From contig NZ_LPNO01000005.1 in the NCBI RefSeq assembly GCF_001952855.1, positions 73,650-137,649 of the forward strand: a DNA stretch of 64,000 bases. Reading direction: 5' to 3'. The DNA is from Pseudomonas sp. ATCC PTA-122608. GTDB taxonomy: Bacteria; Pseudomonadota; Gammaproteobacteria; Pseudomonadales; Pseudomonadaceae. Made by a program: the position numbers and the translations under genes. Under the pieces are notes generated by a model. That model ran no database searches. It was not told the origin of the DNA and saw nothing but the letters and a program-made list of their open reading frames with translations. Positions 1 to 8,424 of this stretch are shown here, one piece after another; position 1 is the first letter of the stretch, and every line of letters starts with the position of its first letter.

Positions 1-539
1 CTGAACGAGTTGATCAGCAAGTGCACGTCCAGCGGCTCCAGCCCTTCACGGAACAACCCCATCTCCGCACCCCGGCGCAACGTAGTGCCGAGGGCTTCGA
101 GGATGTTGCTGTTCATCGCCTTGATCGACGTCGACTGCTTTACGTACTCGGCGTTGTGGATGTTCTCGATGCTCACGATCCGCACAAAATCCACGTTCTG
201 ATCGTGGTGATCAAAGGTGAACTCCACCAGCCGGCGAATCGCTTCCCGAGGCTCCAGGGCCGTCAGGTTCATACGGGTCTCGGTGTTGCGAATGTCGCCG
301 TAGAGCTTCTCCAGCACCTCGACGTAGAGCTGCTCCTTGCTGCCGAAGTAGTAATAGATCATGCGCTTGGAGGTCTGGATACGCTCCGCGATCGCGTCCA
401 CTCGGGCGCCGGACAGGCCCTGCTGAACAAACTCGACGATGGCTTCCTGGAGAATGTTCTCGCGGGTCTTTTCCGGGTTGTTCTTGCGGCTCTTGCGCGG
501 CGCAGTGGCCGCGGCGGGAAGCTCGGAAGTCAGGGTCAT
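1..539 (-). CDS. TetR/AcrR family regulator, partial (C-terminus beyond left edge)
   Basis: The reading frame starts at the ATG at 539 and runs off the left edge, giving 179 visible codons. After a basic leader (about residues 1-25), residues about 25-75 form a TetR helix-turn-helix with the typical string KRMIYYYFGSKEQLY. The rest is a helical ligand-binding region. It lies 71 bp downstream of quiC1 on the same strand, so the two may be co-transcribed. TetR proteins usually repress neighbouring genes until a small ligand binds. From position I infer control of quiC1 and/or the divergent transporter, with the palindrome at 2589-2602 as a candidate operator. The ligand is not visible; dehydroshikimate or a related aromatic acid would fit. 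Confidence 0.88.
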   Translation of the reverse strand, partial: MTLTSELPAAATAPRKSRKNNPEKTRENILQEAIVEFVQQGLSGARVDAIAERIQTSKRMIYYYFGSKEQLYVEVLEKLYGDIRNTETRMNLTALEPREAIRRLVEFTFDHHDQNVDFVRIVSIENIHNAEYVKQSTSIKAMNSNILEALGTTLRRGAEMGLFREGLEPLDVHLLINSF

Positions 540-610
540 GGTGCGCTCACGGCCTTAGGTGCAGGCGGTGATTATGGGCCGCGCCGCACGCCGAAGGAAG
601 CGCCAGCACC

Positions 611-2509
611 TTACAACCTGGCCTGGCGCGCCGCACCGCTGCGGGACTTGGCCATGGCCGCCAGGCGCACCGCCACGTTGGCCGCGCCGTAACCGGTGTA
701 ACCGTTCTTGCGCTGGATGATCTCGAAGAAAAACCGGCCTTCGAACGGCTCGGTGTAAACGTGAAACAGCTCACCGCCCTGGGCATCGCGGTCGTACAGC
801 ACGTTGTAGTACGCCAGCTGACTGAGGAACTCGTCGTCGAAATCAAACCGCGCTGCCAGGTCATCGTAGTAGTTCAGCGGAATATCCAGCAGCGGCACGC
901 CGGCGTCCTTGGCCCGGCTGACCTCGGCGAAAATGTCTGCGCAGTCGAAGGCAATGTGGTGCACGCCCGAGCCTCGATAGCTCGACAGCGCGTGGGAAAT
1001 CGCGGTGTTGCGGTTCTCGGAAATATTCAGCGGCAGGCGAATCGAGCTGCAGCGACTGCGCAGTGCCCGGCTTTTCACCAGGCCGTAGGGGTCGGGCAGC
1101 ACCACTTCATCATCGGCCTCGAAATCCAGCAGGCTTTTGTAGAACAGCACCCAGCTGTCGAGGCTGTCGGCGGGCAAGGCCATCGCCATGTGGTCGATGC
1201 GCAGCAGGCCGCCGCTGGCAGCGCTTGCGGGTTGCAGGTTGAAGTCGGTGTCGTACAGGCCGCCTTCGTTCTGATCGACGAGGTAGATCAGGCTGCCATC
1301 TGGTGCACGAACGGCCGCCAGCTCCAGCTCGTTGGGGCCGACCAGGCCACGATACGGCTGGCCCTTGTAGGCCACCGCTCGTTCCAGGGCCTTGGCGCTG
1401 TCCTTCACGCGGATCGCCGTGGCGCACAACGACGGACCGTGGGCCTCGAAGAAGTTGTGGGCGAAGGAATAGGGTTCGCAATTGAGGATCAGGTTGATAT
1501 CACCCTGGCGCAGCAGGCTCACGCTTTTGGAGCGATGCTGCCCGGCCTTGACGAAGCCCAGGCGCTCCAGCCATGAGGTGAGCTTGGCACCGAGGTTTTC
1601 ATCCACGGCAAATTCCAGGAATTCAATACCGTCGTATTCGCTGGCGGCCGGGGTTTCAAACAGAATCTCGGGGATCGGTTTGGCTTCCTCCGCCAGCCGC
1701 TGCCGTGTCTTCTCTTCGAGGTACAGCAGCGAGCGCAGGCCGTCGGCGGCGTTGGCCCGGGTCGGCGCGGCGCGGAAGCCGTCGTTGAAGATTTCCAACG
1801 ACAACGGCCCCGTGTAGCCGCTCTTGATGATTGGGGCGAGAAAGCCCGCCAGGTCGAATTCGCCTTGCCCGGGGAAGCAGCGGAAATGCCGGCTCCACTC
1901 CAGTACATCCATGGCCAGGATCGGCGCGTCGGCCATCTGCACAAAGAAGATCTTGTCGCCGGGAATCTCGGCGATGGTGCTCGGATTGCCCTTGAGGGAC
2001 AGCGTGTGGAAGCTGTCGAGCAACACGCCCAGGCTCGGGTGATCGATCTTGCGCACTAGGTTCCACACCTGTTGCCAGGTGTTGACGTGCCGGCCCCAGG
2101 CCAACGCTTCATAGCCAATGCGCAGGCCACGCCGGCCAGCGTGTTCGGCCAGCAGGCTCAAGTCATCCAGCAGAATGCTTTCATCGCCAACGGAATCGGC
2201 TGACGCGTTACTGCACACCAGCACCAGGTCGGTGCCCAGTTCCTGCATCAAGTCGAACTTGCGCTCGGCCCGCTCCAGATTGCGCGCCAGGCGGTCGCGG
2301 CGGCAGCCTTCAAAATCCCGAAAGGGCTGGAACAAGGTGATGGCAATGCCGAGGTCGGCGCACATCTGCCTAACTTCACGCGGGCTGCCGTCGTAATACA
2401 GCAGATCGTTTTCGAAGATTTCCACGCCGTCAAACCCGGCGGCCGCGATGGCTTCGAGTTTTTCCGGCAGGGTTCCGCTCAAGGAAACGGTGGCGATGGA
2501 GCGTTGCAT
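611..2509 (-). CDS. quiC1: 3-dehydroshikimate dehydratase QuiC1 (fused to an HPPD-like domain)
   Basis: 632 aa. It converts 3-dehydroshikimate to protocatechuate, the entry of quinate/shikimate into the beta-ketoadipate pathway. Residues about 1-270 are an AP-endonuclease-2/xylose-isomerase-like TIM barrel. The metal ligands described for Pseudomonas QuiC1 can be counted here as E134 (GYE), D165 (LLD), Q191 (FVQ) and E239 (LSLE). Residues about 290-610 are a vicinal-oxygen-chelate unit resembling 4-hydroxyphenylpyruvate dioxygenase, with candidate metal ligands H440 (RIDH), H517/H518 (VHHIAFD) and E596 (FFFEIIQR). This two-domain layout is typical of the pseudomonad enzyme. The gene is divergent from an MFS transporter and followed by a TetR regulator. 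The start is the ATG at 2509. Confidence 0.93.
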   Translation of the reverse strand: MQRSIATVSLSGTLPEKLEAIAAAGFDGVEIFENDLLYYDGSPREVRQMCADLGIAITLFQPFRDFEGCRRDRLARNLERAERKFDLMQELGTDLVLVCSNASADSVGDESILLDDLSLLAEHAGRRGLRIGYEALAWGRHVNTWQQVWNLVRKIDHPSLGVLLDSFHTLSLKGNPSTIAEIPGDKIFFVQMADAPILAMDVLEWSRHFRCFPGQGEFDLAGFLAPIIKSGYTGPLSLEIFNDGFRAAPTRANAADGLRSLLYLEEKTRQRLAEEAKPIPEILFETPAASEYDGIEFLEFAVDENLGAKLTSWLERLGFVKAGQHRSKSVSLLRQGDINLILNCEPYSFAHNFFEAHGPSLCATAIRVKDSAKALERAVAYKGQPYRGLVGPNELELAAVRAPDGSLIYLVDQNEGGLYDTDFNLQPASAASGGLLRIDHMAMALPADSLDSWVLFYKSLLDFEADDEVVLPDPYGLVKSRALRSRCSSIRLPLNISENRNTAISHALSSYRGSGVHHIAFDCADIFAEVSRAKDAGVPLLDIPLNYYDDLAARFDFDDEFLSQLAYYNVLYDRDAQGGELFHVYTEPFEGRFFFEIIQRKNGYTGYGAANVAVRLAAMAKSRSGAARQARL

Positions 2510-2588
2510 GGGGCGACTCCCGGCATTGAGGCATGTCTTATTTACGGCAAATTATTGGCCGCTAGACTCGACACAGCAATTGAAATGT

Positions 2589-2602
2589 ACGAACCGGTTA
2601 GT
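2589..2602. promoter_or_regulatory. Palindromic candidate operator between quiC1 and the MFS transporter
   Basis: An AACCGGTT core (2592-2599) is flanked by AC on the left and GT on the right, giving a near-perfect 14-bp palindrome. Nothing else in the 254-bp divergent gap is as symmetrical. TetR dimers bind short palindromes of this size, and a tetR gene lies in the same cluster. That the palindrome is its operator is inference. Confidence 0.4.
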
Positions 2603-2763
2603 TTTATGGGCGATTATCGAACAGAATGGCAATCAGCGAATTGACGATTTTTTAGCCACTGCTCACCATCGACAGCACATTGAGTCCCGCTCTGGTTGAG
2701 TGGCCTCGGTTAACCAAGACCCTGAACACACCATAAAAATTTCAAAAAAACGGGTACTTCCTC

Positions 2764-4098
2764 ATGCCTTCGCAAAATCCCGCCGTGGCCGTGCGCCACA
2801 GCAATCCCCATAGCGGCATCGGCGACAAAATCCGTGGCGCCATGGCTGTCGGTAAAACCCGCTGGGGCATGCTGGCCCTGGTGTTTTTCGCCACCACCCT
2901 GAACTACATCGACCGCGCCGCCCTCGGCGTGATGCAGCCGATCCTGGCCAAGGAAATGAGCTGGACGGCGATGGACTACGCCAACATCAACTTCTGGTTC
3001 CAGGTGGGTTACGCCATCGGCTTTGTGCTGCAAGGCCGGTTGATCGACCGGGTCGGCGTCAAGCGCGTGTTTTTCTGCGCGGTGCTGCTGTGGAGCCTGG
3101 CCACCGGCGCCCATGGCCTGGCCACTTCGGCCGTAGGCTTTATGGTGTGTCGGTTCATTCTCGGTTTGACCGAAGCTGCCAACTACCCGGCCTGCGTCAA
3201 GACCACTCGCCTGTGGTTCCCTGCTGGCGAGCGGGCAGTGGCCACCGGGATCTTCAATGCCGGCACCAACGTCGGCGCGATGATGACGCCGATGCTGCTG
3301 CCGCTGATCCTCCATGTATGGGGCTGGCAGGCCGCGTTCCTGTGCATGTCGGCACTGGGTGCGATCTGGCTGGTGTTCTGGGGTTTGAAGTACTACAACC
3401 CGGAAGACCACCCGAGCGTGAAGCAATCGGAACTGGACTACGTGCAGCAGGAAGTCGAGCCAGAACAACCCCGCGTGCCGTTCAGCCGCATCCTGCGCAT
3501 GCGCGGCACCTGGGCCTTCGCCCTCGCCTACTCGTTGACCGCACCGGTGTTCTGGTTCTACCTGTACTGGCTGCCGCCGTTCCTGAATCAGCAATACAAC
3601 CTGGGCATCAACGTGACCCAGATGGGCATCCCGCTGATCATCATTTACCTGACGGCGGACTTCGGCAGCATCGGCGGCGGGATTCTGTCTTCGTTCCTGA
3701 TCGGCCGTGGGATGAATCCGATCAAGGCGCGGCTGTTATCCATGCTGCTGTTCGCGTGCTGCATCGTCGGGGTGATCATGGCCGCCGGTTCCAGCCAGTT
3801 GTGGGTCGCGGTGTTTGCCATCTCCCTGGCCATCGGCGCGCACCAGGCCTGGACGGCCAACATCTGGAGCCTGGTGATGGACTACACACCCAAGCACATG
3901 ATGAGCACGGTGTTTGGCTTTGGCGGCATGTGCGCGGCCATCGGCGGGATGTTCATGACCCAGATCGTCGGCCATATCCTGACCGTGACCAACAACAACT
4001 ACACGGTGCTGTTCACCCTGATTCCGGCGATGTATTTCATCGCGCTGATCTGGATGTACTTTATGGCGCCGCGCAAGATTCCGACCGTCGAGGCCTGA
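2764..4098 (+). CDS. MFS transporter, ACS/ExuT-like, probable aromatic acid (quinate/shikimate-type) importer
   Basis: 444 aa with about twelve hydrophobic segments. The motifs NYIDRAALG near the N-terminus, GRLIDRVGVKR in the loop after TM2 and FILGLTEAANYP in TM4 are typical of the anion:cation symporter branch of the major facilitator superfamily (ExuT/GudP/phthalate permeases). It is divergent from quiC1. The context suggests uptake of quinate, shikimate, dehydroshikimate or protocatechuate. The family assignment is firm; the substrate is inferred from context only. The sequence just before the ATG at 2764 has only a weak ribosome-binding site, and the protein begins with a polar leader of about 30 residues before the first membrane helix. 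Confidence 0.85.
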   Translation: MPSQNPAVAVRHSNPHSGIGDKIRGAMAVGKTRWGMLALVFFATTLNYIDRAALGVMQPILAKEMSWTAMDYANINFWFQVGYAIGFVLQGRLIDRVGVKRVFFCAVLLWSLATGAHGLATSAVGFMVCRFILGLTEAANYPACVKTTRLWFPAGERAVATGIFNAGTNVGAMMTPMLLPLILHVWGWQAAFLCMSALGAIWLVFWGLKYYNPEDHPSVKQSELDYVQQEVEPEQPRVPFSRILRMRGTWAFALAYSLTAPVFWFYLYWLPPFLNQQYNLGINVTQMGIPLIIIYLTADFGSIGGGILSSFLIGRGMNPIKARLLSMLLFACCIVGVIMAAGSSQLWVAVFAISLAIGAHQAWTANIWSLVMDYTPKHMMSTVFGFGGMCAAIGGMFMTQIVGHILTVTNNNYTVLFTLIPAMYFIALIWMYFMAPRKIPTVEA

Positions 4099-4103
4099 TT
4101 CTC

Positions 4104-4982
4104 CTACCTGCGCCGCTGCTGCCAGGCAGCGGCCAACCCGCTCAGGCAAATCACCCCGATCCCGACCACCGTGGTCAGGTCCGGGGTGTGGTTGAACACC
4201 AGCCAGCCCAACAACCCCGCAAACACGATCTGGCAATAGCCGAACGGCGCCAGCAGGGCCGGCGCCGCGAAGCGGAACGCCTGGGTCAGCATCAAGTGCG
4301 CGGTCATCCCGCAACTGCCCAGCGCCAGCATCAACACCCCATGCCACAGGCTCGGCACTTGCCAGAAGAACGGCACCAGCGCACTCATCACCAAGGTGTT
4401 GCACAGCCCGGCGAAGAAGTTGCTGGTGGTGGGCGTGTCGTACTTGCTGAGGATGCGGGTGAGCAGTTGGTAGAAGCAGAAGAACAGCGCGGACGTCAGC
4501 GGCAACAACACCGCCGGGGTGAACAGCTCACCGCCCGGGTGCACAATGATCAGCACCCCGATGAACCCGCAAATCACCGCCAGCCATTGGCCACGGGTCA
4601 CGTGCTCACCCAGCAGCGGCACCGACAAGGCAGTGACCAGGATCGGCGCAAGAAAGTTGACCGCCGTGGCCTCGGCCAACGGGATAAAGTGCAACGCCGC
4701 CGTGAAAAACAGGCTGGTACCCAGCAGGCACAACGCGCGCGCCACCTGCAGCAAAGGGCGCTTGCTGCGCAGCACCCGCAGCCCTGATTGCGGCAGGAAA
4801 ATCCCGGCCATCAACAGCGTATGCACCAGGTAACGGGCCCACACCACCATCACGATCGGGTAAAACCCGGCCAGGTATTTGGACAGCGCGTCGTGGCTGG
4901 AAAACAGAAAAGTGGCCACCACAATCAGCAAAATGCCTTTGAGTGGGTGGTTGACGCCGGAAAGTGGGGTGCTGAGGGTCAT
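4104..4982 (-). CDS. EamA/DMT-family transporter
   Basis: 292 aa with ten predicted membrane segments as two EamA repeats. The first begins at GILLIVVATFLFSSHDALSKYLAG and the second after the central loop near residue 140. The start is placed at the ATG at 4982, preceded by AAGAGA, rather than an upstream ATG at 5021 that would add a polar 13-residue extension. Members of this drug/metabolite transporter superfamily export amino acids, nucleotides or other metabolites; the substrate cannot be read from sequence. It ends 5 bp from the convergent MFS gene, with no room for a separate terminator. Confidence 0.87.
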   Translation of the reverse strand: MTLSTPLSGVNHPLKGILLIVVATFLFSSHDALSKYLAGFYPIVMVVWARYLVHTLLMAGIFLPQSGLRVLRSKRPLLQVARALCLLGTSLFFTAALHFIPLAEATAVNFLAPILVTALSVPLLGEHVTRGQWLAVICGFIGVLIIVHPGGELFTPAVLLPLTSALFFCFYQLLTRILSKYDTPTTSNFFAGLCNTLVMSALVPFFWQVPSLWHGVLMLALGSCGMTAHLMLTQAFRFAAPALLAPFGYCQIVFAGLLGWLVFNHTPDLTTVVGIGVICLSGLAAAWQQRRR

Positions 4983-5167
4983 TGCATTCTCTTGAGTGGC
5001 AGGCTGAAATGACCGCCGCATACCGCGGCATAATCTAGAACGGGTGACGCGCCTCGCTCAAGAGCATAACCAAACACTGTTCGAACAGCGCACTAAATTG
5101 CGGTTTTCCAGTCCAACGCTCACGTCCGCCCGCCCATTGCGCGTTTTTTAACCAAGGCCTTCGTACC

Positions 5168-5584
5168 ATGAAAAAAACCCTGTTTATTCTTTCGACCCTG
5201 GCGCTGCTCAGCGCCTGCGACAAACAAGCCGAGACCGCCAGAGCACCGGCACCGCCCTCCGTCCAAGCGACGCTGGTACCGGAAGTGCTGCCCACCGACA
5301 AATGGGTCGGCAAGTGGATTGGTGTCGAAGGCCTGAACCTGACCATCGCCAAGGACGACAGCATTGGCCGCGGCCACTATGTACTGACCATGAAATACGG
5401 CCTGGATGACGATGATTCCGGCACCTTCAAGGGCCAGGCCTCTGAAGACGGCATCACCTTTGAACGCCCGGACGGCCCGCAGATCCTGAGCGCCGGCGAC
5501 GGCGAAGCCACCGGCCTGAAATGGCTGGCCGACAAGAAAGACTGCCTGATCGTCGACACCGGCGAAGGTTATTGCCGCGACTGA
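5168..5584 (+). CDS. Small lipoprotein, function unknown
   Basis: 138 aa. The N-terminus is a type II signal peptide: MKK, a hydrophobic stretch, then the lipobox LLSAC with the lipidated Cys at about residue 17. The mature part starts with an Ala/Pro-rich linker followed by a compact beta-rich domain (KWVGKWIGVEGLNLTI, GHYVLTMKYGLDDD, FKGQASEDGITF). An acidic patch DDDDSGTF lies in the middle. The residue after the lipid Cys is Asp, which in enterobacteria favours inner-membrane retention; that rule is less strict in pseudomonads. It is monocistronic, followed by a REP pair. I do not recognise a named family. Confidence 0.8.
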   Translation: MKKTLFILSTLALLSACDKQAETARAPAPPSVQATLVPEVLPTDKWVGKWIGVEGLNLTIAKDDSIGRGHYVLTMKYGLDDDDSGTFKGQASEDGITFERPDGPQILSAGDGEATGLKWLADKKDCLIVDTGEGYCRD

Positions 5585-5617
5585 CACCCATAACTTCCCG
5601 CTGGACACCCATTACCT

Positions 5618-5749
5618 GTGGCGAGCGGGCTTGCCCCGCGTTGGGCTGCGCAGCAGCCCCATAGCAGGCCAAAGTGTTCTTTCTGGAAGGATTCGGTGTT
5701 CTTATTGGGACTGCTACGCAGTCCAACGGGGGACAAGCCCCCTCGCCAC
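5618..5749. repeat. REP-type inverted repeat pair
   Basis: Two inverted arms (GTGGCGAGCGGGCTTGCCC on the left, GGGGACAAGCCCCCTCGCCAC on the right) each carry an inner hairpin (GGGCTGCGCAGCAGCCC; GGACTGCTACGCAGTCC). They are separated by a short spacer with CTTTCTGGAAGGATTCGG. This is the GTGGCGAG subclass of pseudomonad REP. It fills most of the gap between the lipoprotein and zinc peptidase genes. Confidence 0.8.
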
Positions 5750-5820
5750 CGACAGCCGGACTGGCGCCAACCCTACACACCAACAACACTGAGCTGCAGA
5801 ACCATCAAGAGGATTGCCAC

Positions 5821-6708
5821 ATGCTATGGAAAAAAGGCCGACGCAGCGACAACGTGGTGGACGCCCGCGATGACAGCGGTGGTGGTGGCGGCATGCGCTT
5901 TGGCGGCGGCAAGGGCCTGAGCCTGACGGCGATCGTGCTGATCGTCGGCATCGGCTGGCTGACCGGCCAGGACCCGATGCAGATCCTCGGGCAACTCAGC
6001 GGCCAGCTCACCGAGCAAGCGCCCTCCGTCAGCCCGCAAACCCGCCAGGCACCGCCGGCCAATGATGAACAGGCCGACTTCGTGCGCGCCGTCCTCGGCG
6101 ACACCGAAGACACCTGGGCCCAGGTGTTCCAGGAAAACGGCCTGAGCTACAAGAACCCCAAACTGATCCTGTTCCGCGGCCGGGTGAACTCCGCCTGCGG
6201 TGGCGCCACGTCCGCCAGCGGGCCGTTCTATTGCCCGGCAGACCAACAGGTATACCTGGACCTGGATTTCTTCCGGGAAATGTCCCAACGCTTCAAGGCC
6301 GCCGGGGATTTCGCCCAGGCCTACGTGATCGCCCATGAAGTCGGACACCACGTTCAGACGCTGCTGGGCATCTCGGCGAAGATTCAGGCAGCCCGCCAGC
6401 AAGGCCGGCAGATGCAAGGCGACGGCGGCCTGCTGGTGCGCCAGGAGCTGCAAGCCGACTGCTTCGCCGGGGTGTGGGCCAACCGCGCGCAAAAACGCCT
6501 GAACTGGCTGGAGCCCGGCGACATTGAAGAGGCACTGAATGCGGCCAACGCCATCGGCGATGATCGCTTGCAGCAACAGGGCCAGGGCCGCGTGGTACCT
6601 GACTCGTTTACCCACGGCACCTCGGCACAGCGGGTTCGCTGGTTCAAGACCGGCTTTGCCCAGGGCCAGATCACTCAATGCGACACCTTTACCGCCAAGA
6701 GCCTTTAA
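5821..6708 (+). CDS. Membrane-anchored neutral zinc metallopeptidase (YpfJ/KPN_02809 family)
   Basis: 295 aa. Residues 1-31 are cytoplasmic, with basic and Asp/Gly-rich stretches including a polyglycine run. One membrane segment follows (about 32-47), then the extracytoplasmic domain. The zinc motif HEVGHH is at 172-177, with a third ligand candidate in the ELQADCFAGVW string downstream. Conserved features are the SACGGATSASGPFYCPAD stretch and the C-terminal GTSAQRVRWF. The start is the ATG at 5821, preceded by AGAGGA. An in-frame start at 5674 would translate through the REP. The hydrolase at 6709 begins directly after the stop codon, so the two are almost certainly translated as a pair. 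The peptidase substrate is unknown. Confidence 0.88.
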   Translation: MLWKKGRRSDNVVDARDDSGGGGGMRFGGGKGLSLTAIVLIVGIGWLTGQDPMQILGQLSGQLTEQAPSVSPQTRQAPPANDEQADFVRAVLGDTEDTWAQVFQENGLSYKNPKLILFRGRVNSACGGATSASGPFYCPADQQVYLDLDFFREMSQRFKAAGDFAQAYVIAHEVGHHVQTLLGISAKIQAARQQGRQMQGDGGLLVRQELQADCFAGVWANRAQKRLNWLEPGDIEEALNAANAIGDDRLQQQGQGRVVPDSFTHGTSAQRVRWFKTGFAQGQITQCDTFTAKSL

Positions 6709-7686
6709 ATGAATAAACGACTGGGTCTGCTGTTAGGTTTGTTGATCACCTGTTCCACTCCCACCTGGGCTGCCGAGCATGGCGTCAAGGTGGTCAGTCC
6801 CGATCGTTTTCACCTGGATGCCGGCGACCTGAGCGTCGGCTTGAGCCAGGACTGGCGCCAGCCACTGCCTCAAGTCACCCGCGCGCTGATCATCGTGCAT
6901 GGCCGCCTGCGCAACGCCATGACCTACCTGGGCAGCGGCGAAAAAGCCGCCGAAGCCGCAGGGCAAAACGCCAATACCCTGGTGATTGCGCCGCAGTTTC
7001 TCAACCAGACCGACATCAAGCGCAACCAGATCGACAGCCAGACCCTGCGCTGGAACAGCAATGACTGGATGGCCGGCGAGCCGTCCACCGGCCCGGGCCA
7101 AATCAGCTCCTACGGCGCGTTGGACCAGATCATCAAGCACCTGGGCAACCGCAAGCTGTTCCCGAACCTGAAGGAAATCGTGGTGGCCGGCCATTCTGGC
7201 GGCGGCCAAGTGGTGCAGCGTTTTGCACTGACCGGGCATGATCACCCGCTACTGCAAACCGAAGGCATCAGCCTGCGCTACGTGGTGGCCAACCCTTCGT
7301 CCTACGCGTACTTCAGCCCGCAACGGCCGGTGAAGTTCGATGTGGCCAGTTGCCCGGGCTTTAATGACTGGAAATACGGCATGCAAAACCTGCCGGCCTA
7401 CGCCAAGGGGCAAAGTGCCGAGCAGCTTGAGCAGGCGTACGTGTCGCGCAATGTCACTTACCTGCTGGGCCAGCAAGACACCGACCCGAATCACCCGGCG
7501 CTGGACAAGAGCTGTGGGGCTGAAACCCAGGGTGCGTATCGGTTGATTCGCGGGCACAACTACTTTGACTACCTCAAGCAGCGGCATCCGCAGTTGGGCC
7601 ATAAGCTGGTGGAAGTGCCGGGGGTTGGGCATGACGGGGACAAGATGTTTACGTCGCCTGAAGGGCAGAAAGTACTGTTCCAATAA
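6709..7686 (+). CDS. Secreted alpha/beta-hydrolase
   Basis: 325 aa. A signal peptide covers residues 1 to about 22 (hydrophobic LGLLLGLLITC, cleavage near TWAAE). The mature part is an alpha/beta-hydrolase core with an oxyanion region RALIIVHGRLRNA (about 58-70), the nucleophile elbow GHSGGG with Ser163, and a C-terminal candidate His in GVGHDGDK. It starts on the base after the peptidase stop codon (TAAATG), so translation is coupled. The natural substrate is unknown. Exported location and pairing with an envelope zinc peptidase suggest a periplasmic hydrolytic pair, which is inference. Confidence 0.85.
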   Translation: MNKRLGLLLGLLITCSTPTWAAEHGVKVVSPDRFHLDAGDLSVGLSQDWRQPLPQVTRALIIVHGRLRNAMTYLGSGEKAAEAAGQNANTLVIAPQFLNQTDIKRNQIDSQTLRWNSNDWMAGEPSTGPGQISSYGALDQIIKHLGNRKLFPNLKEIVVAGHSGGGQVVQRFALTGHDHPLLQTEGISLRYVVANPSSYAYFSPQRPVKFDVASCPGFNDWKYGMQNLPAYAKGQSAEQLEQAYVSRNVTYLLGQQDTDPNHPALDKSCGAETQGAYRLIRGHNYFDYLKQRHPQLGHKLVEVPGVGHDGDKMFTSPEGQKVLFQ

Positions 7687-7710
7687 CCACTGAAGAAACC
7701 GGATCAAAAA

Positions 7711-7815
7711 TGTGGGAGCGGGCTTGCTCGCGAATGCGGTGGATCAGTCAGCATATGTATTGACTGACACACCGCATTCGCGAGCAAGTCGAATCGTCGC
7801 ACCGCCGCTCCCACA
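7711..7815. repeat. REP inverted pair with one variant arm
   Basis: The left arm TGTGGGAGCGGGCTTGCTCG is the common P. fluorescens REP. The right arm starts with GCGAGCAAG but then carries TCGAATCGTCGCACCG before ending CCGCTCCCACA, so it is about 15 bp longer than the canonical arm. The spacer has an inverted CAGTCAG/TGACTG pair. The same variant arm recurs at 21167-21271 and 29978-30082. Confidence 0.85.
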
Positions 7816-7836
7816 TTTGATCTTCATTGCCTGGGT

Positions 7837-8424
7837 TTAGAGCATTCGACGCAATACCGCACAATCTTCGGCATGCCAATCCGCGAGTTCCGGCCACGGG
7901 TTATCCGGCAAGTTAACCAACACCGTCCTGGTCCCCGCCGCCCGCCCACAATCCAGATCAAATCGGTAATCACCGACCATCACCATCTCTTGCGGCGCCA
8001 CTTCCCACGCTTGCGCCAGTTTCAACAAACCACCCGGATCAGGCTTGGGCGGCGCATCATCACGCCCCAACACATCCTCAACCGCAAAGCAGTCTGCCAG
8101 GCCGATTGCCTGCAACGTCACATGGGCCAGCTCCCGCGCATTGCGCGTCAGGATACCCAGGCGATAACCACGCCCGGCCAGTTCCCGCACCAACTCCACC
8201 GCGCCCTCAGCCGCTACCGAACCCAGCGCCAACTCACGCTCATGCTCCAGCAGCCACGCATGCTTGGCTGCTGCTTCATCAGCAGGCAATGCCGCCAGGT
8301 GCGTAAGAATGTCGTCAGTCGCCGGAATATCCAGCGCCACCCGAATCGCCGCAAAGTCATGCACGGCCACCGTCAGGGTGCCATCCATGTCGAACACCCA
8401 ATGCTTCACATCACTCAGGCTCAT
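7837..8424 (-). CDS. HAD-IA family hydrolase (phosphatase)
   Basis: 195 aa. HAD motif I is DMDGTLT (about 11-17), motif II lies in LGILTRNAREL, motif III is the PKPDPGG lysine, and motif IV is GDYRFDLDCGRAAG, as in phosphoglycolate-phosphatase-like enzymes. The helical cap between motifs I and II matches subfamily IA. The chosen ATG at 8424 overlaps the tesB stop codon (ATGA), indicating translational coupling; an upstream start at 8535 would lie inside tesB. The substrate is unknown. It is the last gene of a GNAT-tesB-HAD operon. Confidence 0.87.
   Translation of the reverse strand: MSLSDVKHWVFDMDGTLTVAVHDFAAIRVALDIPATDDILTHLAALPADEAAAKHAWLLEHERELALGSVAAEGAVELVRELAGRGYRLGILTRNARELAHVTLQAIGLADCFAVEDVLGRDDAPPKPDPGGLLKLAQAWEVAPQEMVMVGDYRFDLDCGRAAGTRTVLVNLPDNPWPELADWHAEDCAVLRRML

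Noticed and set aside
3090..4787. Plus-strand frame of 565 codons crossing from the MFS gene into the EamA gene
   Set aside because: Overlaps two genes in other frames or strands; Arg/Pro/Gln-rich translation without family motifs.
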